Origin: Phaeoceros laevis
Taxonomy: Eukaryota; Anthocerotophyta; Anthocerotopsida; Notothyladales
NCBI GenBank assembly: GCA_049999765.1
Contig: JBNGIQ010008533.1
Span: 1-26,859, forward strand
DNA: 26,859 bases
Direction of reading: 5' to 3'
The translations under genes were made by a program, and so were the position numbers. A model generated the notes under the pieces. It saw only the letters and a list, made by a program, of their open reading frames with translations, had not been told where the DNA came from and ran no database searches. Numbering within the stretch: position 1 is the first letter of the stretch; every line of letters begins with the position of its first letter. Positions 18,311 to 26,088 of the stretch are shown here, piece by piece.

Positions 18311-18511
18311 TGCGAATAGGAAGGGTCCAGTCCCTGTGGAGGTCCCTGCACACAGTTTGACAGACCAGTCTGCCTTTCTGGCAACGTCAATGACCTTCCT
18401 AAGGCCTGGAGGAGCCTTCAAGCATGGCTACCGAAGAGTGAGGCAGCGGCGCTACGGTGGAGCTTTGAGGGATGCCGGACTGCAGCATGCTTGGCCGGCA
18501 GGTTAGGGCTG
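18311..18511 (+). other. Unrecognised captured exon-like piece
   Basis: An open stretch (RKGPVPVEVPAHSLTDQSAF, then FLRPGGAFKHGYRRVRQRRY) is preceded by a tttgcag acceptor and followed by a cag/gttagg donor-like site. I do not recognise the protein. It could belong to the same donor as the DUF212 exons downstream, but the text does not match that family as I know it. Confidence 0.35.
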
Positions 18512-18729
18512 GCCTGCCACTTCCTGGTCCTAGCAAGCGTTGTAAGCCAGCTTCACCTGTTGATACGCTCATCTCCAGTTGTCATTTGTTCATCTGTTCT
18601 CTGCAATCCTGCTCATTTATTGGGTAAGGTTACCGTACAGTTTGCTGCGGAACACAGTGGTCTTGCTGGCGTGTCTGCATCTGTAAAGCATATTTGTAAT
18701 TAGTCAGATTGTTGTTGTGTGATTTGCAG

Positions 18730-18977
18730 GTGATGTACGATGCATCAGGTGTTCGACTCCAGGCTGGCCAGCAAGCAGAGGTAAGGAATGCTGCATTGCT
18801 GCCACATCGTTTGTGGTCGAGGTCCATACTGGCTGACTGCTATGGTATGAATATTAACTGAAGTCGGTGGCTTTGTGTGTGTAGGTTTTGAACCAGATTG
18901 TGTATGAGCTTCCACCGGAGCACCCTCTCTCCGACTCACGGCCTTTACGTGAACGCATCGGGCACACCCCGCCTCAG
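18730..18977 (+). pseudogene. Captured DUF212 (acid phosphatase/haloperoxidase-related) exons
   Basis: Two exons with good splice sites: 18730-18780 (VMYDASGVRLQAGQQAE) and 18885-18977 (VLNQIVYELPPEHPLSDSRP to RERIGHTPPQ, then cag/gtaaat). The MYDASGVR...AGQQAE...LPPEHPL...LR...GHTP text is typical of plant DUF212 proteins, small multi-pass membrane proteins annotated as acid phosphatase/vanadium-dependent haloperoxidase related; their biochemical role is unsettled. The upstream membrane helices and the last exon are missing. Confidence 0.85.
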
Positions 18978-19380
18978 GTAAATCAATTCCCTTCTCTGTG
19001 GAGCCTTCGAGCCAGATGACAGGCTTTGCGGTGGCCAACTCACTGATGCCTGGAATGCTGCCTCGTCATGTTAATCAAATCACAATAATCTGTTGAAGTC
19101 GTGCAATTGCTGATGGTATCCTGGATGGTTTGCAGAGGGAAGAATTGCGAGTCCGTTTCCTGCATGGAGCACTTTCTCATAACTTGGGGGACTTTCTGCA
19201 GATTCTTAGACATCTGTCCTCTCAAGTTTTCGAAAGATTTGCTGAGCTTGGAATACCAGTAGTGAAGATTTGCTGAGCTTGGAATAGCAGGAGTAGAGGG
19301 TGCACTTGTAGCTGCTTGATTTGTAGCTTAGCTGTATATAGCGCAAGTCATGTAACTTGCCATTTTTTGCCGTGTGAGTT
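18978..19380 (+). other. Unassigned CACTA interior with a 31-bp tandem duplication
   Basis: A possible acceptor (ggtttgcag, about 19134) precedes a short open stretch of unknown identity. At 19235-19296 a 31-bp unit starting agatttgctgagcttggaat is present twice with a few differences. No gene is supported. Confidence 0.4.
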
Positions 19381-19870
19381 GACATGCGCTCAACTACATC
19401 TTGCCACTTTTTGCCACACATAGCTCAACTACATCTTGCCACTTTTTGCCACACATAGCTCGGTGCAAGCATTCCCACGCAGAGCCGCAGAAACCCATGA
19501 TTTGCCACAAGTTGCCTTCGTAGCTAGCCATGATTTGCCACAAGTTGCCTTGTAGCTAGCCATGATTTGCCACAAGTTGCCTCGTAGCTAGCTTGAGGCT
19601 CTGCACGTCTTGCCATACCCTATTCTGCGCTTTGCTACATCTTGCCATATTCTATGCCACAAAGTGCGGCACGGTGTTGCCACATTCGTAGCCACAAAAA
19701 GCCATTAGGGTTGACCTCAGTTAATTGGGTAGCTAACTGCAGTTTTTAATTTTTAACCCCCATGGTCCGACCCGTAACCCCTTCCATAGCCACAACTAGC
19801 CCTACCAAAATAACCACGTTCGGTGTGGCAAACGTTATTTCACACTTCCTTTTGTTTTGTATGGCAAACT
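19381..19870. repeat. Right sub-terminal repeat region of CACTA with two local arrays
   Basis: Dense ttgcca(c) motifs. A 35-bp unit (gctcaactacatcttgccac...) occurs twice at 19388-19457. A 32-33-bp unit (catgatttgccacaagttgc...tagctagc) occurs three times at 19496-19592. These correspond to the expected TnpA binding region and mirror the left end. Confidence 0.85.
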
Positions 19871-19901
19871 ATGTGGCAAAACCCCCCCTTTTCTTGTAGT
19901 G
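19871..19901 (-). repeat. Right terminal inverted repeat of CACTA
   Basis: Inverse of 12148-12178 with four mismatches, ending cttgtagtg. Confidence 0.95.
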
Positions 19902-19904
19902 AGA
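19902..19904. repeat. Target site duplication (aga), right of CACTA
   Basis: Second copy of the 3-bp duplication. Confidence 0.9.
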
Positions 19905-20938
19905 AGAGCACCTATAAGGTCAGAAAGTGTAACAGTAGGTGTCTACCCTGCTGGTGTGGCCAGTCCAATTTGGCGAAGAGACGAACTGTGGTTACTGACG
20001 AATGTTCGATAGCTTTCGGGAAGTGACAGCAACAGAGCGACAGCAGCTTGCATCTCGGATGTGGTGGTTCCACTTGAGGTAAGTTTAGATCTCATATGTC
20101 TAAACTTAATTATGTGATGCTCCACTGATTCTCCTTCACTTCACCGACTTGTGGTAATCGAGCTGTTGGCATTACAAGGCTGTAAGATGACAAAAAACTT
20201 GTCTAGGTCAAGGGCAAGGTCTTGTCTAAAAGAAAATGTCTCAAGTTCCCTACTAGTCAGATGGCTTTGGTTCTTTGTATGAATGTATGTCAAGCAAACA
20301 CACACACACGGCATGGTCCGGATGTGTGCTCTTGAGATACATATCCCTTGCATCTAAGTGAGAGTTTTGAGAGGCTGATTGGAGGTTTGTGAGAGCCTGT
20401 CGATGTCATCAACACGCTGCCCAAGTTCTTGAAGCCCTACCAACGTAGATTGGAGGCAACCTACGGCCACTGACTCGTGACTTGTAGCTCGTCCTTGTCG
20501 CAGGTCCTGGCGTGTCTTTTGCTTACTTCCCATAGCTCGGTAGTCACTAGAAGGACCGTTTGCACTCGTGCCTTTGTGTTAACAGTGCCCTTTCTTGATC
20601 TGCTCTATCCTTCTTAAACTTATGTGCGATGCATTGCTTTTCCATTTTTGCTAGCCTGATCGGAGAGAATAGGGATTCCTAACATTCTGTTGATACAACC
20701 GCACTGCTCCTCTCTAACCAGATAGTAGAGCAGGAACCACAGTCAAGCAGTGAGCATTTTCACTTTGGCAACCACGCTGGGGATTGCAGATTCAATTGTG
20801 TGAGCTTGTTGTTTACGCAGTTGAATCCAGACTACCTGCCAGCTTGAAGCAATTTTGGAGTCACTCGCTCCCCCCCCCTCCAGATTGAGCATCTGGTAGA
20901 GGGTCAGTCTGCACTCTGACTTCAACTGCGCAGTCCCT
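19902..20938 (-). pseudogene. Copia-1 gag, N-terminal and central part
   Basis: The minus strand next to the CACTA element reads TLSDLIGALL at the junction, preceded by RSKLTSSGTTTSEMQAAVAL and LSLPESYRTF, the usual copia gag C-terminal half (UBN2-like). A TAG interrupts it near 19950. Further right the text is fragmented by stops and frameshifts (TSRELETFSFRQDLALDLDK at about 20260-20200; SSWQVVWIQLRKQQAHTIES at about 20850-20790). It stops at 20939 where the LTR of Copia-2 begins, so the start of gag and the 5' LTR have been displaced. Confidence 0.75.
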
Positions 20939-21228
20939 GTACTCACTTAGTACAATTAGGACAAAACCATATTAAAACATAGACTAGAATCGGCGGAGCA
21001 AGAGCGAGACGTGCGTGAGGAAAAGATAAATTATAATGTTGTGTCCATCGACCTTTGTGGTCGCGCGAACAAGAAGTCGGTACGGCAGTTAGCCGTTACC
21101 CGGCAGTTGGCTGTTGGCCTTCTGCCCATAGAGTTAGGGTAGCGTTTTGTATCTAAAGCATGCAAAACCCTAACTAGCTATTTAAGTGTTCGAGTATAAA
21201 GGCATTAGGGTCAATCCCTTTTCCAACA
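20939..21228 (-). repeat. 3' LTR of Copia-2 (about 290 bp)
   Basis: On the element strand it begins TGTTGGAAAAGG directly after a purine tract (AAGTGGGAG) and ends AGTGAGTACA. TGTTGG...CA is the usual form of plant copia LTRs. There is no second copy in the window, so the left limit (20939) rests on the terminal bases only. Confidence 0.75.
21195..21201 (+). promoter_or_regulatory. TATA box in the Copia-2 LTR facing the antisense ORF
   Basis: tataaag on the plus strand, 84 bp before the ATG at 21279. A start about 30 bp downstream would give a roughly 50-base leader. It lies inside the LTR and points opposite to pol. Confidence 0.45.
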
Positions 21229-21238
21229 CTCCCACTTG
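21229..21238 (-). other. Polypurine tract of Copia-2
   Basis: AAGTGGGAGT on the element strand, directly before the LTR TG. Typical copia plus-strand primer. Confidence 0.8.
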
Positions 21239-21278
21239 CTTGACACTTTACGCCCGCCGCCAGCCTCCGGTAGGAAAC

Positions 21279-21620
21279 ATGGATCTTGGTCAGATGTTCT
21301 TGGTTTGGATCTGGATGGCCTGCCTTCTGCTTGTCGCTGGGATCCTTGCTGAGCTCAAGAGAGTATGCTCCGCATCACGCCACCGCCATCCTTCTCCAGA
21401 TTGCCTGAATGAGGACAAGAGTCTACGCCGTCTTCGCATGCTCCACACCAAACTGAGAGAGTCCAGGGATCTTGCTCCCCCTGACCTTGAAGACTTGCAG
21501 CGCCTCCCTAGGTTTTCCCGATGTCCAGAGCTGAACATATTGTTAGAGCAGGCAGAGATCGGCCGAGATGGCAGCTTGACACTTCGTTACTCCCCATGGT
21601 TCCGCGAAGATCCTGAGTGA
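21279..21620 (+). CDS. Antisense accessory ORF of Copia-2 (113 aa, membrane-anchored), family asORF
   Basis: Unrecognised small protein on the strand opposite pol, 50 bp right of the 3' LTR and about 50 bp left of the pol stop region. The ATG at 21279 has A at -3 and G at +4. Residues 6-24 are hydrophobic (MFLVWIWMACLLLVAGILA), followed by positive residues (ELKR), so a membrane anchor with a cytosolic tail is likely. The tail has a helical Leu/Arg-rich part (LRRLRMLHTKLRES), then LAP, LP, CPELNILLEQAE and DGSLTLRYSPWF. Length and motif order match the ORF at 7954-8295. A TATA box in the LTR faces it. Function unknown; a protein that interferes with or assists copia replication is possible but unsupported. 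Confidence 0.62.
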   Translation: MDLGQMFLVWIWMACLLLVAGILAELKRVCSASRHRHPSPDCLNEDKSLRRLRMLHTKLRESRDLAPPDLEDLQRLPRFSRCPELNILLEQAEIGRDGSLTLRYSPWFREDPE

Positions 21621-21669
21621 GCTTGATTCCCTGCAAAAAAAAACAGCGTGCATCCATCCTTCTGTGCAG

Positions 21670-22946
21670 CTACCCAGGTGAGGTGCCTACCTGACCAGTG
21701 ATTGGTGTGTTCGTGAGGCCAAGGCCGGTGCAGTGCTTGTCGTGCTTGTCTCGTGAGAGGCTTTGTGAATATATCCGCTGTGTTTTCATCTGTGGTATTT
21801 TAGGTGGATATGTCTATTTGCTATTGCTTGCCGTATGAAGTGGAACCTAACATCAATGTGTCTCGTGCGTGCGTGCATGACCGGATTCTGAGACAACGCG
21901 ATGGCGGACTGGTTGTCGCAGAAGATTGTTGTCGGCTCAGGTTGTGTCATGCCGATGGAGTCCAACAAAGCTCTTGCATGTATCACCTCTTGTGTGGCCG
22001 ATGTTGCTGCTACGTACTCTGCCTCAGTGGAGGACAGAGCAACGATTTGCTGTCTCTTACATGTCCAGGAGATCGTACTCCCACTCAAGATCACACAATA
22101 GGCAGTGACCGACTTGCGAGTATCCTTGTCGCTTGCCCAGTCCGCATCTGTGAAGCAGATTAAGGTAGGTGGAATCTTGCCTGGCTGGTGCTTGTACAGG
22201 AGGCCGAGCTTAGGATGCAACTTCAAGTATCTCAATGCTCTCTTTGCCTTCGTCCAGTGCTGCTGTCCAGGATTAGCTATATGCTTCGAAATGTTATGAG
22301 AAGACAGAGCAAGCTCCGGTCTTGTCCAGCCACTCAGCCAGACTAGGCATCCTGCTAATTCGCCATAGGGTATGCCTAACATCTCCTGCCTCTCTTTGTC
22401 TGTTGTAGGTGCCTGGTCCACCGAGGAAAAATCTCCCACTGCGAGAGGTGTACTTGCAGGCTTGCAGTCCTTCATGTCGAACTTTTCCAGGAGCCTGTAC
22501 ACATAATGCTCCTGGTGGATGAAGATACTCGAGTCAACAAGGTTGACGACTGCCTGCACTCCCAGAAAGAACTTGAACATGCCCAGGTCTGTCATTTTGA
22601 ATTCCAAGGACAGAATGTCCTTTACTTTCTGCATGATCTTTGGTGCACTTGCGAAGATTAGCGTATCATCAACATATAGAGCAAGGTAAGCCACCGCATC
22701 CCCTTCTCTCAAAATGTACACATTTCCATCTGCTGGAGATTGCACAAAACCTGACTTGATCAAGTATTGATGGATGCGATTGTACCAGGCTCTTGGTGAC
22801 TGCTTCAGGTTGTACAGCGTCTTCTGTAGCTTGCAGAAGTGATTCGGATGTGCCTTGCTGACATAGCCCTCCGGCTGCTCCATGTAAACTTCTTCTTCCA
22901 GGGTACCGTTCAGAAAGGCAGTTTGTACATCCATTTGGTGCACCTA
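21670..22946 (-). pseudogene. Copia-2 reverse transcriptase (main part) and RNase H
   Basis: After a TAG at 22946-22944 (CAG likely), the frame is open through HQMDVQTAFLNGTLEEEVYM, LKQSPRAWYNRI, the catalytic YVDD (LALYVDDTLIFAS, about 22690-22660), GMFKFFLGVQ and the RNase H residues DADWAS, SSTEAEYVA and CDNQSAIAL. A deletion of a few bases near 21806 (KYHR* where KYIPTDE is normal) shifts the frame. The usual end (DENTADIFTKPL) is still readable in another frame to about 21670. Confidence 0.93.
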
Positions 22947-25120
22947 CATCTTTATTTGCGCAGCAACGGCCAACAGTGCCCTTACCGAGGTAGACTTCAC
23001 AACTGGAGAGAAGATCTCATTATAATCGAGGCCTTCTCGTTGTGAGAACCCTCGCACCACTAACTTGGCTTTGAAACGAGCTGTCCTCCCATCAGGATGT
23101 AGTTTGCGCTTGAAAACCCATTTGCAGGTAATGGGTGTTCTTCCTGGAGGAAGAGGGCGCAGCTGCCAGGTGTTGTTGTCGAGCAATGACTAATACTCAG
23201 AATCAATAGCAGTCTGCCATTCTTTGTGGTCATTTGACGTCAAAGCTTCACGATAGGATGCTGGTTCACCCAAGTCTTGTGCAGCCATCAAAGCTTGCGC
23301 CAGGAGGGCTCCGTGAGATACGTTCGCCACAGGCTGGGTGGTCTCCTCCGCTACAGGCATACCTTCATCTCCTTCGTCTTCTGCAGCAGGTATGACTTCA
23401 TGTACCTCTTCGACTGCTGGCAAAACTGATGACTCCTTTCTCTCCCATTTGACAGCAGGGCGAGAGAATGTTGGTGACAGTGGTGGCTCCTTCCAGTCAG
23501 CTGGTGAGGTAGTGTGGTGCCTGGCGGACCGTCTGAGTGCTCCCACTGCAGCTTGAACGTCAATAGGCTCCTCAACAACAGCCGCATCACCCTCATTGTC
23601 GCTGTCATCCTGGAAAATGCTGACGTCACCCGGGGGTAAAACAGTCTCTCCGTCGGTGCCTGTCTCTGCATTGTTAAGGTTAGCAGGTGGAGATGGGGGC
23701 TCATCATTATCCCCGTCATAGCTGTGAGTGTCACTGTCACTGTCAGATGAAAATTGATTATTGTTCTGAACATTGCTAGGCATGCTACTCGTACTACTAC
23801 TGTTAGAAAAAATGTTTGTAGCTTGACTATCCGACGAACTACTCTGATCACTATTTTTCATGGACGTCTTTGAGCTTGAGTCCAGAACATGGTGTTCGTC
23901 AAATATGATGTGCCGAGAGTAGCTGGTCTTCCGAGTTGCTAGATCGAAAACTTTATAACCCTTGATTCCCTCCGTGTACCCCACAAACAGCAGCTTGCGT
24001 GCCTTGTAATCCATCTTCCGCCTAGTCTGTGTAGGGACATGGATGTACACTGGTGAGCCGAAAACATGGAGGTGAGTTATTCGGGGTGTGTGACCTGTCC
24101 AGCGCTGATATGGTGTCTCTCCAGCGAATGCTGATGTTGGTAGTCTATTCTGGATGTAGGTCACAGCAGAGACTACCTCTGCCCAGTATCCTCGAGACAA
24201 CTGAGCCTGGCGGAGCATTGTCTTCGCACCTTCTTGTATGTATCGGTTCTTTCTTTCTGAGAGAGGATTCTGATCAGAAGAGTAAGCCACCGTAAACTGC
24301 CTTGCTATGCCTTCCTTCTCACAGTATGCCTTAAAATCGCCAAGGGCCAGTTCACCCGCGTTGTCACTTCTCAGGCTCTTCAGTTTATGGCCTGTGAAAC
24401 GCTCCGCATACTGTATGTACCTGACAAACGTGTCTAACACCTGAATTTTATGTGACAGAAAATATGTCAGGGTAAAACGACTCCAATCATCTACAATAAC
24501 CATGAAGTACTTGGCCCCACCAAAAGATGTGGTAGACATAGGGCCACACAGGTCAGTATGCACGACTTCTAAAAGCTGTGTAGCTCGTGTGGCATCCTTA
24601 TTGTTATGCGGCAGCTTATGATGCTTGCCATACATACAAGATTCACAAAAAACATCATCTGGGACTGACAGATCTAGTCTATCTCTGTACAGATCCGAGT
24701 TGGCAATGCGTTGGAGGCGTTGAAAATTCGTGTGCCCAAGTCGGCAATGCCATAGGAAAGCTTCATCAGATGCAGAGATTCTTCTCGAGACTGTAGCTCT
24801 TGCACTTGGCTTCCCTTCATTCAGTCGCTGGGAGGTGATGTCAAGCTTGTACAAGTCATGGACAGATGAGCCTTGAGCAATTTGGCATCCATCTCCCCCT
24901 TCGTCACTTACAACGCAAACGTCTGCCTGGAAACACACTCCAAACTTGTGCTGCTTACAGAGTTGGCGGACTGAGACAAGGTTCTTCGCCATCTGTGGAA
25001 CGTACAGCACGTCATCCAAGGTTAGAGTGTCTCCATTGTTGAGAGTGACTTCGACGGCTCCTGAACCCTCGATCTTCAGGCCGCTGTCGTCACCCAGCAG
25101 CACATACTGTCGTGCCGGGC
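22947..25120 (-). pseudogene. Copia-2 protease end, integrase, linker and RT start
   Basis: It begins inside the protease (PARQYVLLGDDSGLKIEGSG) directly at the Copia-3 LTR, so the DSGA active site is lost to the right. Then come the GAG-pre-integrase part, the zinc motif (LWHCRLGHTNF, CESCMYGKHHK), the integrase Asp (VHTDLCGPM), Asp (LRSDNAGEL) and Glu (NPLSERKNRYIQ), all as in active copia enzymes. A long Ser/Asp/Glu-rich linker (about 23880-23340) leads to the RT start. A TAG at 23192-23190 (SEY*SLLDN) is the only stop in this 2-kb stretch. KWVFKRKL and [20 protein letters not shown] follow. Confidence 0.92.
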
Positions 25121-25273
25121 TGATGGGATTATTATCCCGTTACTAGTCAGGTCAAAGGTTAGCTGAATATAGAACAGTTATAACCGTCAGGTGTCGCTTT
25201 GCACGACATTTACCTGTAAGCAAGCGCCAAGCGCTGCTGTAATTCATTCTAATCATTTGCATTATCTTTGTCA
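25121..25273 (+). repeat. 5' LTR of Copia-3 (about 153 bp)
   Basis: Starts tgatgggattattatccc, which includes a small palindrome (gggat/atccc), and ends ctttgtca directly before the primer site. The left limit is supported by the abrupt end of Copia-2 coding at the same place. An LTR this short is unusual next to the ~290-bp LTRs nearby. The matching 3' LTR is outside the window. Confidence 0.78.
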
Positions 25274-25286
25274 TGGTATCAGAGCT
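25274..25286 (+). other. Primer-binding site of Copia-3 (initiator Met tRNA)
   Basis: tggtatcagagct, the consensus plant copia site, with no spacer after the LTR. Confidence 0.92.
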
Positions 25287-25544
25287 TTGATTCGGTAATT
25301 AGCGCCTGCATTATCCTGATGCACGTGCATTATCGAGCGCCGTGAATTATTCCAACACCTGGAATTTTTTGTGGCGCATCAGACGATCCATGTAAATCGT
25401 GCTTCTCAAATTTTCTGTGCTACCCCTCCGTTTCTTGGAGCCTGGACGGGCACGAAGCTGTGTGCGGGAGATTCCTTTGTGCGCACATGACTTCAGGCGA
25501 AGTGCCTGCGAGAATGCTCATGAGGGATTTGACCTGCGCCCACC

Positions 25545-25784
25545 ATGCCCGGCCACAAGAAGCGTGAAAGGTTAGCACGAAGAGCACGGCGACAGCAAGA
25601 ACTGCAAGACTGGGTAGATGCGAGGGATGAAGCTTACAATCAGACCCTTGCACCAACTCGGTGGGAGCAAGTCTGGATTCACATCAGCATAATGCTGTGG
25701 CTGATGGGACATAATATTCTGCAAGGCTTTGAGGCGCTGGATGGATATGATTGGAGTACCTTTGACGTTTCTGACCTTGTATGA
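25545..25784 (+). CDS. Leader ORF 1 of Copia-3 (79 aa)
   Basis: Unrecognised. ATG in a strong context (cccaccATGc), 259 bp after the primer site and well before gag. The N-terminus is very basic and helical (KKRERLARRARRQQELQDW). A hydrophobic segment follows at about residues 44-63 (VWIHISIMLWLMGHNILQGF) with an acidic end (DWSTFDVSDLV). It resembles a small membrane or RNA-binding protein. It lies on the same strand as gag, unlike the antisense ORFs of Copia-1 and Copia-2, and I see no convincing similarity to them. It may be chance. Confidence 0.4.
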   Translation: MPGHKKRERLARRARRQQELQDWVDARDEAYNQTLAPTRWEQVWIHISIMLWLMGHNILQGFEALDGYDWSTFDVSDLV

Positions 25785-25790
25785 AAGAAA

Positions 25791-26075
25791 ATGAAGCTCC
25801 CCTCCTGGAATTCGTTCTTAGTAGCCCTTCCCACATCTGAATTCTACCTGTATGCCACAGTGCACTGTTACCTGTCCGAGTTGTACAGTAGGCAGCCTGC
25901 GCACACACAGCCATCACCAGAGTTAGTGCACCTTTACACATACAGGTTCTGCACATACATTAATTCTGTAAATAACACTGCACTTAGAAAACTTTACAAA
26001 GTCACCTTGTGTGTTGTTGAAGACACAGATGGTTCCCTGTCCTGCAAGGCAAATTGTACCCCACTAATGCACTAA
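25791..26075 (+). CDS. Leader ORF 2 of Copia-3 (94 aa), weak
   Basis: An open frame starts 6 bases after the stop of leader ORF 1 and ends 13 bases before the gag ATG. Composition is mixed, with no recognised motif. The exact tiling between the neighbours is the only point in its favour. Confidence 0.25.
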   Translation: MKLPSWNSFLVALPTSEFYLYATVHCYLSELYSRQPAHTQPSPELVHLYTYRFCTYINSVNNTALRKLYKVTLCVVEDTDGSLSCKANCTPLMH

Positions 26076-26088
26076 ACAAGAAGCAAAC

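Larger units (their letters stand above)
12148..19901. mobile_element. CACTA (EnSpm/CMC) DNA transposon, 7,754 bp, non-autonomous, gene-capturing
   Basis: Both ends match the CACTA signature: the left starts cactacaagaaaa, the right ends ttttcttgtagtg. The 31-bp inverted repeats match at 27 positions, and a 3-bp aga duplication flanks them. Sub-terminal DNA at both ends is full of ttgccac/gtggcaa motifs, as expected for transposase binding. No TnpD- or TnpA-like coding sequence is visible. The interior holds host gene pieces, all on the plus strand: PPR, 3-hydroxyisobutyrate dehydrogenase, TFIIB, DUF212 and unrecognised exons. It interrupts the gag of Copia-1. Total length includes two N runs (399 and 100). 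Confidence 0.95.
7631..20938 (-). mobile_element. Copia-1: Ty1/copia element, minus strand, 5'-truncated, with CACTA insertion
   Basis: Reading right to left: gag (20938-19902 and 12147 leftward, split by the CACTA element), protease, integrase, RT and RNase H ending at 8432, then an antisense ORF (8295-7954) and a putative 3' LTR ending near 7925. The order protease-integrase-RT-RNase H is that of Ty1/copia. The left limit 7631 (tgtttca) is only a candidate, because the 5' LTR is absent: Copia-2 starts at 20939 where the gag of Copia-1 still seems to be running. Multiple stops and frameshifts make it inactive. Confidence 0.8.
20939..25120 (-). mobile_element. Copia-2: Ty1/copia element, minus strand, 5' part cut off by Copia-3
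   Basis: From right to left: protease C-terminal half starting at about 25120, integrase, RT, RNase H, antisense ORF, polypurine tract (21238-21229) and 3' LTR (21228-20939). It is better preserved than Copia-1, with two in-frame TAG codons and a small 3' deletion. Gag and the 5' LTR must lie right of Copia-3, outside the window. It seems to have inserted into the gag of Copia-1. Confidence 0.88.

Noticed and set aside
19496-19592. Three regularly spaced repeats that could suggest a CRISPR-like array
   Set aside because: The units abut directly without unique spacers, lie in a CACTA end and contain the transposase-type motif; the genome is a plant.
12148-19901. A CACTA transposase gene inside the element
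   Set aside because: No TnpD- or TnpA-like stretch was found in any frame. The interior is accounted for by captured pieces, repeats and N runs, though a small remnant in a gap cannot be excluded.
20743-20946. Minus-strand 67-aa ORF as a separate gene
   Set aside because: Its start codon is GTG inside the Copia-2 LTR, and its text fits a decayed N-terminal gag of Copia-1 better.
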